From the NCBI GenBank assembly GCA_016709495.1, contig JADJMS010000051.1:62001-126000 (forward strand): a stretch of 64,000 nucleotides of DNA. The letters run 5' to 3'. Shown one piece after another: positions 14,914 through 23,655 of the stretch. The translations under genes were made by a program, and so were the position numbers. The stretch comes from Candidatus Dechloromonas phosphorivorans. Its GTDB lineage: Bacteria > Pseudomonadota > Gammaproteobacteria > Burkholderiales > Rhodocyclaceae. Numbering within the stretch: position 1 is the stretch's first letter; every line of letters starts with the position of its first letter. The notes under the pieces are model-generated. The model saw only the letters and a list, made by a program, of their open reading frames with translations, ran no database searches and was not told where the DNA came from.

Positions 14914-16825
14914 TTTTACCCGACTCCTCTATTCCCAAAATTTCCCAGACATCCACTGCTTGCGCCCGACCCTTGACTGTTACGGTCGACGACTTGCCGA
15001 CTGTAAATCCTGCACCTGCAGATTCCAACGTATCGCGGCTCGCAAGGATGACACAGCCAACGGTTTTCGTCATACCTTCGAGCCGCGATGCCAAATTTAC
15101 ACTGTCGCCTATCGCTGTGTATTCCATACGCTGCGCTGTACCAATATTGCCAACAACAGCATAGCCGGTATGAACGCCGATACCGATGGCAAAATCGGGC
15201 AAGGCGCGATCCGCAAAACGTTCATGCATCCATTGCGTGAACTCGGCAGCCACTTGTTTGAGTTTGATGGCAGCAAGCAATGCACGACGCGCATGATCCG
15301 GTGTTTTTAGTGGCACGCCGAATTCGGCCATGATCGCGTCGCCGATAAATTTGTCGATACACGCACCTTCTTCAGCCAGCACGGCACAGGCGCGGCCAAA
15401 GTAACTGTTGAGCATTTCAACGACTTCTTGCGCCGTCAATTGCTCGCTAATGGTGGTGAAGTTGCGGATATCGGTAAATAAAACCGTCATTTCGAGCTGC
15501 TCTCCACCCAATTGCGGCAGTTTCTCGGAATTGAGTAGCGCTTCGACCACTTTCGGTTCGAGATAACGGGAAAAGATGCCGCGCAGACGCTCACGCTCCT
15601 GTTCGCCATGCGTAAAACGCCAGCCATAGATAGCCGCATAGGCGAGAAAGGCTGCCGCCTGGAAATGGCCAACCGGCACTAGAAGATGAGCGCCAAAGCC
15701 GACATAGCCGGCAAGGGCGGCGACGCCCAAAGGCAGCAAAAGAATGGCCAAACCCGCCAGCGGGCGCTTGCGCTGCCATAGAAGAGCGGCGGGGAAAACC
15801 AGTAGGGCAGTGAGCGGAAGGCGCCAGATGGCTGGCAATTCGTCAACAAAACGTCCGCTCAACAAGGCATCAACCGTCTGCGCCTGAATTTCTGCCCCGA
15901 GCATCAGCGGCGCCTCAAACAAGCCGCGCCCGTAGGGGGTCAGGTGGGCATCGTTCATGCCACCGTAACTGGCTCCAATAATGACAACTTTGCCGCGCAA
16001 GGCCTGAATGCGGGGATTTTTCAAGGCATCCGGCTTGAGCAATTCACGCAGCGAAAGTGAATTCACGCTGCCCGGCGGGCCGGCGTAGGCGAGGGTGATA
16101 CGGTCTTTTAGATGAATGGTTCGCTTGCCGAATTGCCATGAGTCAGTAGCTGCTGATTGCTGGCTGGCATGGACTGCGAGAAGGAAGGGCAACGAAAGCA
16201 GGTGTAAATCGTCTTTGTTGCGGTCAACCAGCGGAGAAGGGTAAAAATTTCGCAAGGTGCCGTCGGAGTCTGGCATCAGATCAGCCGCACCGACAAAACG
16301 TGCCGCATCAAAATCGGGCATGGCAACTAGATAATCGGGGGCAGGCAACAGGGTTTCCTGAGCCGTCTGCATGCCGGCGACAACCACCTTGCCACTAGCC
16401 AGTTCGCGGCGGAAGGGTTGGTCAAAATCACGTGCGGCATCGGCCTTGAGGCCACCGAGTTTTGCCAGCCATTGCTCCGGGCTGGCACTAAACAGCATGT
16501 CGAAGCCGATGACGGCGGCACCAGCTTCACGTAACACGGCAGCCGCCTGTGCGTAGCGCGGCCCCCAGAAAACCAGGGGCTCGTCGGGGTAGTCCGCCAA
16601 AGTCGCTTCGTCGAGTTTGATCAGCGCCACCTTATCCAGTGGAGCCCGCTGGCCGGCCAGGCGATACCAGAGATCGCCATAGAAACGCTCAACGCCGGCC
16701 AACATGTCACCACGGGTCAAGCCTTCGGCGAACATGAGGGCGGCGAAGGCGAGAATCAGTACCCAGCCGCCCAGCTTGCGCCACAGAGGTTTTTGCGTGT
16801 CTTGTGTTGTTACCAGTTGCGTCAT
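14906..16825 (-). CDS. CHASE2-domain adenylate/guanylate cyclase
   Basis: 639 residues. An N-terminal membrane segment is followed by an extracytoplasmic CHASE2 domain (about residues 40-310, with VALIKLDEATLADYP and VVIIGASYGG), three membrane helices (about 330-400) and a class III cyclase domain (about 440-620). The catalytic region shows the metal-binding Asp residues in VLFTDIRNFT and DKFIGDAIMAEFG, and the transition-state Asn/Arg segment in GDSVNLASRLEG. It senses an envelope signal and makes cAMP or cGMP. It overlaps the FecR-like gene and heads the fibre cluster. Confidence 0.93.
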   Translation of the reverse strand: MTQLVTTQDTQKPLWRKLGGWVLILAFAALMFAEGLTRGDMLAGVERFYGDLWYRLAGQRAPLDKVALIKLDEATLADYPDEPLVFWGPRYAQAAAVLREAGAAVIGFDMLFSASPEQWLAKLGGLKADAARDFDQPFRRELASGKVVVAGMQTAQETLLPAPDYLVAMPDFDAARFVGAADLMPDSDGTLRNFYPSPLVDRNKDDLHLLSLPFLLAVHASQQSAATDSWQFGKRTIHLKDRITLAYAGPPGSVNSLSLRELLKPDALKNPRIQALRGKVVIIGASYGGMNDAHLTPYGRGLFEAPLMLGAEIQAQTVDALLSGRFVDELPAIWRLPLTALLVFPAALLWQRKRPLAGLAILLLPLGVAALAGYVGFGAHLLVPVGHFQAAAFLAYAAIYGWRFTHGEQERERLRGIFSRYLEPKVVEALLNSEKLPQLGGEQLEMTVLFTDIRNFTTISEQLTAQEVVEMLNSYFGRACAVLAEEGACIDKFIGDAIMAEFGVPLKTPDHARRALLAAIKLKQVAAEFTQWMHERFADRALPDFAIGIGVHTGYAVVGNIGTAQRMEYTAIGDSVNLASRLEGMTKTVGCVILASRDTLESAGAGFTVGKSSTVTVKGRAQAVDVWEILGIEESGKNA

Positions 16826-16900
16826 TGCCCCGCCTGCCGCCGTGTCGAGTAAAATCGCGTGTTTTGTTATCTCGTATTCTTCAGCGAAAGGTTACACGCT

Positions 16901-17626
16901 ATGGCCGGACATAGTAAATGGGCCAACATTCAGCATCGCAAAGGCCGTCAGGACGAGAAGCGCGGTGCCGCCTTCTCTAAAATTGCCAAGGAAATTACTG
17001 TGGCTGCCAAGATGGGCGGCGGCGACATCAATTTCAACCCGCGCCTGCGGGTTGCGGTCGACAAGGCCAAGGGCGTCAATATGCCCAAGGACAAGATCGA
17101 TACCGCGATCAAGAAGGGCACTGGCGAGTTGGAGGGTGTGGATTACGTTGAAATTCGCTACGAAGGCTACGGCCTCGGCGGCGCTGCGATCATGGTCGAT
17201 TGCCTGACCGACAACAAGGTACGCACAGTAGCTGAAGTGCGTCATGCGTTCTCGAAATACGGTGGCAACATGGGTTCCGACGGTTGCGTGGCTTTCCAGT
17301 TCAAGCATTGCGGCCAGCTGATTTTTGCCCCGGGTACTGATGAAGGGGCGCTCATGGATGCAGCCATCGAAGCCGGCGCTGATGACGTGGCGACCAATGA
17401 TGACGGCTCAATCGAAGTGCTGACGCCACCAAATGACTTCATGGCGGTCAAGGATGCCCTGGAAGCAGCTGGCTTCAAGCCGGAATTCGGCGAAGTAACC
17501 ATGAAGCCGGAAGGCGAAAATGTTTTTGCCGGCGAAGATGGGGTGAAGATGCAGAAGCTGCTCGACGCGTTGGAAAACCTCGACGATGTGCAGGAAATCT
17601 ACACGACTGCCGTCATTGATGAATAA
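16901..17626 (+). CDS. yebC: YebC/PmpR-family protein (TACO1-like)
   Basis: 241 residues starting MAGHSKWANIQHRKGRQD, the invariant family N-terminus, which fixes the start at 16901. The family comprises DNA-binding regulators and translation factors that relieve ribosome stalling at prolines. Conserved blocks GRLRVAV-type (PRLRVAVDKAKGVNMPKD) and YEGYGLGGAAIMVDCLTDN are present. It sits upstream of ruvC, a common bacterial order, with two other genes between them here. Confidence 0.97.
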   Translation: MAGHSKWANIQHRKGRQDEKRGAAFSKIAKEITVAAKMGGGDINFNPRLRVAVDKAKGVNMPKDKIDTAIKKGTGELEGVDYVEIRYEGYGLGGAAIMVDCLTDNKVRTVAEVRHAFSKYGGNMGSDGCVAFQFKHCGQLIFAPGTDEGALMDAAIEAGADDVATNDDGSIEVLTPPNDFMAVKDALEAAGFKPEFGEVTMKPEGENVFAGEDGVKMQKLLDALENLDDVQEIYTTAVIDE

Positions 17627-18095
17627 ATACCATCTGCCACTCGGCCTGCTGCTCGCCGCCCTCAGTTTGGGCGCGACGGCTGGCACCATGACCTGCCCTG
17701 ATCTGGCCGGCGCCGTTCAGGTCAATGCCTGCCCATCCGAAGATGAGTTGAAGCACACCTACTCCGGCTTCTGCAGCGACACGGCCAAGGCTTATGCAAA
17801 TCAAACGGATTCCTGTATCAAATACGAGGATTATCGCGAGATGAAAAATGTCGCGCTGTGGGAATCGAAAGATGGCGCTTTCAGCGGCTATATTTCTTGT
17901 GCGCTTCCGACTGACCAGCTGAAGGCAAGCAAGTTGTCGACGATGGCAGTCGAACGCCAGGGCAAGCTGAACAAGCTGGTTTGCAGCTACGCCAACAGCG
18001 TTCGCCTGACTTACCGCACCAAGGCCGCCTGCGCTGTGGTTAATGAAAAGGCTTGCACAGCCAACCCGGCTAGTTGCACGGCTACTTGCGACTAG
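17619..18095 (+). CDS. Small exported Cys-rich protein (DUF3757-like?)
   Basis: 158 residues. The signal peptide ends near ATAG and nine or so cysteines follow, starting MTCPDLAGAVQVNACPSE and ending with a Cys-rich tail (KACTANPASCTATCD). Cys spacing suggests several disulfides. It resembles DUF3757-type secreted proteins in plan, but I am not sure. The ATG overlaps the yebC stop by 8 bases. The function is unknown. Confidence 0.65.
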   Translation: MNKYHLPLGLLLAALSLGATAGTMTCPDLAGAVQVNACPSEDELKHTYSGFCSDTAKAYANQTDSCIKYEDYREMKNVALWESKDGAFSGYISCALPTDQLKASKLSTMAVERQGKLNKLVCSYANSVRLTYRTKAACAVVNEKACTANPASCTATCD

Positions 18096-18117
18096 CAATC
18101 GAAGCGCTGGCTGACTG

Positions 18118-18971
18118 ATGCAGCGCTTCTACCCTTTTCTCTTCGTTTTTCTGTGGAGCACCGGCTTCATCGGGGCGAAATACGGCCTGCCTTATGCCGA
18201 ACCGCTTTCCTTTTTGCTCACCCGTTACGGCTTCGTTATCAGCCTGATGACAGTGATTGCGCTACCACCCGCGCTCCGTGGCCGAAAGTTCCGATGCAAT
18301 GGGTGCACATTGGCGTTTCTGGTTTGCTGGTCCATGCGGTTTATCTTGGTGGCGTTTTTATCGCGATCAAACACGGGCTACCCGCCGGGGTAACAGCACT
18401 GGTGGTTGGCATGCAGCCCTTGCTGACGGCTTTCGGGGCCGGTTGGTTACTTGGCGAGAAAGTCGATGGCCGGCAATGGGCTGGGCTGGCGCTTGGTTTT
18501 GTTGGTGTGGCGATGGTTGTTTCCGGCAAATTTGGTGAAGCGGCAGCGCTGGGGCCGATGCTGACCCCGGCCATTGTCGCGCTACTGGGCATTACTGCCG
18601 GCACGCTTTACCAGAAACGTTTTTGTGCCAAATTCGATCTGCGTAGCGGATCGGTGATCCAGTTCGTGCCAACAGCCATTGCAACCGCAATCGCCGTCGC
18701 CCTGTTCGAGGATTACCGCATCGAATGGACCGGGCAATTCAGTTTTGCGTTGGGCTGGCTGGTACTGGTGCTGTCGATCGGCGCGATCAGTCTGCTCAAT
18801 CTGCTTATTCGCAGCGGCAGTGCAGTCAATGTGGCGAGCCTGTTTTACCTGACGCCGCCAATGACAGCACTCATCGCCTTCGTAATTTTTGGCGAAAATC
18901 TGACGTTGACCGCAACCATTGGCATGTTGCTCGCTGTCAGTGGCGTTTATCTCGTGGCGCGCCCCAAATGA
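18118..18971 (+). CDS. DMT/EamA-family transporter, one frameshift
   Basis: About 284 residues if joined. The first part (MQRFYPFLFVFLWSTGFIGA to SLMTVIAL) and the rest (APWPKVPMQWVHIGVSGLLV to VYLVARPK) are in different frames; the break lies at about 18262-18275. The length is 3n+2, consistent with one lost base. Ten membrane segments in two EamA repeats are recovered after joining. The stop overlaps the ruvC start (ATGA). It is not related closely to the exporter at 3989. Substrate unknown. Confidence 0.8.
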
Positions 18972-19501
18972 TCGTCCCGCGCCTGCTCGGCATCGACCCT
19001 GGCCTGCGCATTACCGGTTTTGGCGTGATCGAAATCCACGGCAAGGATCTGGTGTATGTGGCGAGCGGCTGCATCAAGTCAAACGACAAACTGATGTTGC
19101 CGGAGCGTATAAAAACCTTGTTTGCCGGGATCAGTGAAGTCATCGCCACCTACCAGCCAACCCAGGCGGCGGTGGAAAAGGTGTTTGTGAACGTCAATCC
19201 GCAATCCACCCTGTTGCTGGGACAGGCGCGCGGTGCGGCAATCAGTGCACTGGTCCATGCCGATTTACCGGTCGCGGAATACACAGCTTTGCAGATCAAA
19301 CAGGCCGTAGTCGGGCAGGGCAAGGCGACCAAGGATCAAGTCCAGCACATGGTGATCCGGCTTTTGAACTTGCCCGGCGCGCCCACCGCCGATGCGGCCG
19401 ACGCGCTAGCCTGCGCCATTTGCCATGCACATGGTGGTCAAGGTTTGGGGGCACTTTCGACAACAGGGTATCGCGTTCGTGGCGGACGACTGATAGGATG
19501 A
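18968..19501 (+). CDS. ruvC: Holliday junction resolvase RuvC
   Basis: 177 residues starting MIVPRLLGIDPGLRITGFG; the first catalytic Asp is in LGIDPG, with further acidic residues in AAVEKVFV and the C-terminal TADAADALA. The ATG at 18968 overlaps the previous stop. The dimer cuts Holliday junctions brought by RuvAB, whose genes follow. Confidence 0.97.
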   Translation: MIVPRLLGIDPGLRITGFGVIEIHGKDLVYVASGCIKSNDKLMLPERIKTLFAGISEVIATYQPTQAAVEKVFVNVNPQSTLLLGQARGAAISALVHADLPVAEYTALQIKQAVVGQGKATKDQVQHMVIRLLNLPGAPTADAADALACAICHAHGGQGLGALSTTGYRVRGGRLIG

Positions 19502-19534
19502 TAACCTGTTTGAACATACAGTACCTGACCACTC

Positions 19535-20113
19535 ATGATTGGAAGACTGACCGGCCTGATCGCCGAAAAGAACCCGCCGCAGATCGTGCTCGACCTCAAC
19601 GGCGTCGGCTACGAGCTCGACGTGCCGATGAGCACCTTCTACAACCTGCCGGCGAGTGGCGAGAAAACCACTCTGCTCACCCATTTCGCGGTGCGCGAAG
19701 ACGGACACTATCTCTACGGCTTCCTCAGTGAAGCCGAACGCTTTGCCTTTCGCCAGTTGCTGAAAGTTTCCGGCATTGGGGCGCGCACCGCCTTGTCAGT
19801 ACTTTCCGGTTTATCGGTCGGCGATTTGGCCGCCGCCGTGGCGCAGCAGGAACTCGGCCGACTGATCAAGGTGCCGGGTATCGGCAAGAAAACTGCCGAG
19901 CGCCTGTTGCTCGAACTGAAGGGCAAACTGGCCGAAACCACCGGGGTTTCATTAAACCTTGCGGTCGACGATGCCAAACAGGATATTTCCAACGCGCTCC
20001 TCGCCCTCGGCTATAACGAAAAAGAAGCCGCCACGGCAATGAAGGTGTTGCCGGCTGACATAGGCACCTCGGATGGCATCCGTCAGGCGCTCAAACTGTT
20101 GTCCAAGGTCTGA
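19535..20113 (+). CDS. ruvA: Holliday junction DNA helicase subunit RuvA
   Basis: 192 residues with the OB-fold N-terminus (MIGRLTGLIAEKNPPQIVLD), two helix-hairpin-helix motifs (VSGIGARTALSVLSGLS, VPGIGKKTAERLLLELKGKL) and the C-terminal domain that binds RuvB. Its stop overlaps the start of the AI-2E-type membrane protein gene (TGATG). Confidence 0.97.
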   Translation: MIGRLTGLIAEKNPPQIVLDLNGVGYELDVPMSTFYNLPASGEKTTLLTHFAVREDGHYLYGFLSEAERFAFRQLLKVSGIGARTALSVLSGLSVGDLAAAVAQQELGRLIKVPGIGKKTAERLLLELKGKLAETTGVSLNLAVDDAKQDISNALLALGYNEKEAATAMKVLPADIGTSDGIRQALKLLSKV

Positions 20114-21168
20114 TGTTCAGCGAAAACGACCCCAAACGACTGGCGCAAATTGCGCTGGTGGTGCTGCTGATCATCGGCTGCATCGCCGTCTTGTTGCCGA
20201 TGATCGGCGCGGTGCTCTTTGCTTTTGTCATCTGGATTTGCACCTGGAATACCTATTCGAAAAAACTGCTGCCGCGCCTCGGCGGTCGCAACAATCTGGG
20301 CGCCGCCCTGATGACCACCTTGCTGATCTTGATCATGTTGATTCCAATGATCTTTCTTGCCGGCAGCCTGGCCAGCGGCACCGAGACCATGGTTGATTTT
20401 GCCCGCCCTTATATCGAGCGTGGTTTGCCCAAAACGGCACCAAACTGGCTGAGTGGCATCCCTTTTTTCGGTGGTGAAATAGCAGCTTTCTGGCGCCGGG
20501 TAGCGACCAACCATACAGAAATGAGTGCCTTACTCTCCAAACTGATCGCCCCCGCACAACAGGTTTTACTCTCGGTTGGCAGCTTTGCTGCCAACGGCTT
20601 GCTGCAACTGTCCCTGGTGCTTTTCGTCGTTTTCTTCATGTACCGCGATGGTGTTTCACTGAGTCACGCACTCTATGTTGGCGCCCACAAACTGGGTGGC
20701 GAACTGGGCGAGGAAATGCTCGACAAGGCACGCGGCACAGTGCTTGGTGTCATGCTCGGTCTGGTTGGCACGGCTGCAGCGCAAGGTACGGTGGCGATGA
20801 TCGGCTTTCTGATTGCCGGCGTACCGCAAGCGCCGCTGCTCGGCTTTGCCACGTTTTTCTTATCGATGGTCCCGATTGGCCCGCCACTGATCTGGGGCGG
20901 CGCTGCTGCCTGGCTTTACGGGCAAGATCAGATCGGCTGGACGATTTTTATGGTGATCTGGGGCGTTGTCGTCGTCAGCAGCATCGATAACTTCCTGAAA
21001 CCGATCCTGATGGCGCGTGGCGCCGGCATTTCGATTTTGCTGATTGCGCTGGGCGTCCTGGGCGGCATCCTGGTCTTTGGTTTCATCGGCATTTTCCTCG
21101 GCCCGGTGCTGCTCGCCCTTGGCCACATGCTCTTCAGTCGCTGGACGCGCGAGGAGGACGCAGCATGA
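20113..21168 (+). CDS. AI-2E-family membrane transporter
   Basis: 351 residues with about eight membrane segments: paired helices at the N-terminus (about 10-75), a soluble loop, then a helix cluster (about 155-340) with the family-typical LLQLSLVLFVVFFMYRDG and GFATFFLSMVPIGPP segments. Family members (YdiK, TqsA) export small molecules. It is translationally coupled between ruvA and ruvB, an uncommon insertion in that operon, so it is probably co-transcribed with the repair genes. Confidence 0.92.
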   Translation: MFSENDPKRLAQIALVVLLIIGCIAVLLPMIGAVLFAFVIWICTWNTYSKKLLPRLGGRNNLGAALMTTLLILIMLIPMIFLAGSLASGTETMVDFARPYIERGLPKTAPNWLSGIPFFGGEIAAFWRRVATNHTEMSALLSKLIAPAQQVLLSVGSFAANGLLQLSLVLFVVFFMYRDGVSLSHALYVGAHKLGGELGEEMLDKARGTVLGVMLGLVGTAAAQGTVAMIGFLIAGVPQAPLLGFATFFLSMVPIGPPLIWGGAAAWLYGQDQIGWTIFMVIWGVVVVSSIDNFLKPILMARGAGISILLIALGVLGGILVFGFIGIFLGPVLLALGHMLFSRWTREEDAA

Positions 21169-22223
21169 TAGAAACCGACAAGCTGGTCGCTGTTGAGCGC
21201 ATCATTGCGCCACAAACCAAGTCAGCGCAGGAAGAAGCCCTCGAACGTGCCCTGCGCCCGAAGCGGCTGGCCGACTACACCGGCCAGGTGAAAATCCGCG
21301 AACAGCTGGAAATCTTCATTCAGGCCGCCAAAAACCGCAGTGAATCGCTCGACCACGTGCTCCTTTTCGGCCCGCCGGGCTTGGGCAAAACGACACTGGC
21401 CCACATCGTTGCGCACGAAATGGGCGTCAACATGCGCTCGACCTCCGGCCCGGTGCTGGAGCGGGCAGGTGATCTGGCCGCTATCCTGACCAATCTTGAG
21501 CCGCACGATGTGCTGTTCATCGACGAAATCCATCGTTTATCGCCAGTCGTTGAGGAAATCCTTTACCCGGCGCTCGAAGATTTCCAGATCGACATCATGA
21601 TCGGCGAAGGCCCGGCGGCACGCTCGGTCAAACTCGATTTGCCCCCGTTTACGCTGGTCGGTGCCACCACACGCGCCGGCATGTTGACCAACCCGCTGCG
21701 CGACCGCTTCGGTATCGTCGCCCGTCTTGAGTTCTATTCCGCCGAAGAACTGCAAAGCATCGTCCTGCGCTCAGCGACCTTGCTCAACGCACCGATCGAC
21801 CCGGAGGGTGCGCTGGAAATTGCCAAACGCTCTCGCGGCACGCCACGGATTGCCAACCGCCTGCTGCGCCGGGTCCGCGACTACGCCGAGGTCAAGGCCG
21901 ATGGCAACATCACGCGTCAGGTTGCCGACAAGGCGCTGATCATGCTCGATGTTGATTCGGCCGGGCTCGATGTCATGGACCGCAAGCTGCTCTCCGCCAT
22001 CATCGACAAATTCGGCGGCGGCCCGGTCGGTGTCGACAACATCGCCGCAGCGATTGGCGAAGCGCGCGACACCATCGAGGACGTGCTGGAACCCTACCTG
22101 ATTCAGCAAGGCTACCTGCAACGCACCTTGCGCGGGCGCATCGCCACACCGGCTGTGTATCGCCACATGGGCATCGCCGAACCGAACAGCGCCGTCATAC
22201 GCGATCTGCTTTCGACTGAATAG
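21165..22223 (+). CDS. ruvB: Holliday junction branch-migration ATPase RuvB
   Basis: 352 residues. Walker A is FGPPGLGKTTLA, Walker B is VLFIDEIHRLSP, sensor 1 is TLVGATTRAGML, and the arginine finger lies in NPLRDRFG. A C-terminal winged helix (QGYLQRTLRGR) binds DNA. The start overlaps the previous stop (ATGA). Confidence 0.98.
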   Translation: MIETDKLVAVERIIAPQTKSAQEEALERALRPKRLADYTGQVKIREQLEIFIQAAKNRSESLDHVLLFGPPGLGKTTLAHIVAHEMGVNMRSTSGPVLERAGDLAAILTNLEPHDVLFIDEIHRLSPVVEEILYPALEDFQIDIMIGEGPAARSVKLDLPPFTLVGATTRAGMLTNPLRDRFGIVARLEFYSAEELQSIVLRSATLLNAPIDPEGALEIAKRSRGTPRIANRLLRRVRDYAEVKADGNITRQVADKALIMLDVDSAGLDVMDRKLLSAIIDKFGGGPVGVDNIAAAIGEARDTIEDVLEPYLIQQGYLQRTLRGRIATPAVYRHMGIAEPNSAVIRDLLSTE

Positions 22224-22278
22224 CAGTCCTCCAGCCGGAGGTATGATGCGTTAATCATGCTTACCCCGGAGGAATTCG

Positions 22279-23655
22279 ATGAAAAAATTTCTGGCTTTTA
22301 GCGCGTTGACCGTAACACTTGGCACGGCACACGCCTTTTGCGGCTTCTACGTCGGCAAGGCCGACGCCCAACTGTTCAACGAAGCCTCGCAAGTCGTCGT
22401 CGTCCGCGACGGCGACAAGACCGTGGTCAGCATGCTCAACGACTACAAAGGCGAGCTGAAAGAATTTGCCGTCGTCGTTCCAGTGCCCAGCGTGCTGCAA
22501 AAAGGCCAGATCAACGTCGGCGACAAGAAGACTTTTGACCGCCTCGACGCCTATTCCGCCCCGCGTCTGGCGGAGTATTACGATCCCAACCCCTGCGACC
22601 GCGCAAGGATGGAGATGATGCGCAAGGATGTCGCAATGTCGACTTTGCCTGCGCCATCTGCCGCTCCGTTACCGGCAAAGGCGCTCGGCGTGACCGTCGA
22701 AGCCAGCTACACCATCGGCGAATACGACATCGTGATCCTCTCTGCCACCCAATCGGACGGCCTCGAAACCTGGCTCAAGCAAAGCGGCTACCGAATTCCC
22801 GCCAACTCGGCCAAGGCACTGGCACCCTACATTCGCCAGAACATGAAGTTCTTCGTCGCTAAAGTGAATCTCGCCGAGCAGGCCAAAACCGGCTTTCAAA
22901 TGCTGCGCCCGCTGCAATTCGCCTACGAATCCGAAAAATTCATGCTGCCGATCCGCCTCGGCATGGTCAATGCTAATGGCCCACAGGATTTGATCGCCTA
23001 CATGCTGACCAAAAATGGCCGCGTCGAAACCAGCAATTACCGCACCGTTAAAATGCCGGCCAACATGGATCTGCCGGTTTTCCTCAAACAAGGCGACGAA
23101 TTCCGCAATTTCTATAAAGGCATGTTCGGCGAACAGGCGAAAAAAGAAGGTTTTCGTGCAGTATTTACCGAGTACTTCTGGGATATGGGCTGGTGCGACC
23201 CCTGCGCCGCTGACCCGCTTTCAACGGATGAATTGCGCAAGGCCGGCGTGTTCTGGGTGAACAACCCGAATGCCGATGCCAGTTCACCGCCCCCACCCGG
23301 CCAGGGCCGCATCATGCCGCGTCCGCCCATGCCCGGCGGTGGCGCGCAACCGGTCATGCTGACCCGCCTGCACGTTCGTTACACCCCGGAAACCTTCCCG
23401 GAAGACCTGATGTTCCAGGAAACCAAGGATAGCCAGAACTTCCAGACCCGCTACGTCCTGCGCCACCCCGCCAAGGTCGAGCCGAACGCCTGCCCGGAAG
23501 CCAAGCCCTATCTTGAAAGCGTCGTGAAAAGACAGGAACAAGAGGCTCAGCAACTGGCTACGCTAACCGGCGGCGACATCAACGCCATTCGCGGCAAATT
23601 GAAACTGCCCCCCGCACCACCGCAAAAACCCTGGTGGGATGGGATGTGGAAGTAA
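22279..23655 (+). CDS. Exported DUF2330 protein
   Basis: 458 residues with signal peptide (LTVTLGTAHA|F) and a strong ribosome site, GGAGG. The mature N-terminus, FCGFYVGKADAQLFNEASQV, is the hallmark of DUF2330, whose function is unknown. A late Pro-rich insertion (SSPPPPGQGRIMPRPPMPGG) and a few Cys pairs (WCDPCAAD) are visible. It overlaps the RnfD-like gene that follows, so the two probably form one unit. The dispersed motif lies within the signal-peptide codons. Confidence 0.88.
   Translation: MKKFLAFSALTVTLGTAHAFCGFYVGKADAQLFNEASQVVVVRDGDKTVVSMLNDYKGELKEFAVVVPVPSVLQKGQINVGDKKTFDRLDAYSAPRLAEYYDPNPCDRARMEMMRKDVAMSTLPAPSAAPLPAKALGVTVEASYTIGEYDIVILSATQSDGLETWLKQSGYRIPANSAKALAPYIRQNMKFFVAKVNLAEQAKTGFQMLRPLQFAYESEKFMLPIRLGMVNANGPQDLIAYMLTKNGRVETSNYRTVKMPANMDLPVFLKQGDEFRNFYKGMFGEQAKKEGFRAVFTEYFWDMGWCDPCAADPLSTDELRKAGVFWVNNPNADASSPPPPGQGRIMPRPPMPGGGAQPVMLTRLHVRYTPETFPEDLMFQETKDSQNFQTRYVLRHPAKVEPNACPEAKPYLESVVKRQEQEAQQLATLTGGDINAIRGKLKLPPAPPQKPWWDGMWK
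22296..22316 (+). repeat. Dispersed 21-bp motif, copy 3 (perfect)
   Basis: TTTT-AGCGC-GTTGACCGTAAC, inside the DUF2330 signal-peptide codons, encoding A-F-S-A-L-T-V-T. Confidence 0.7.
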
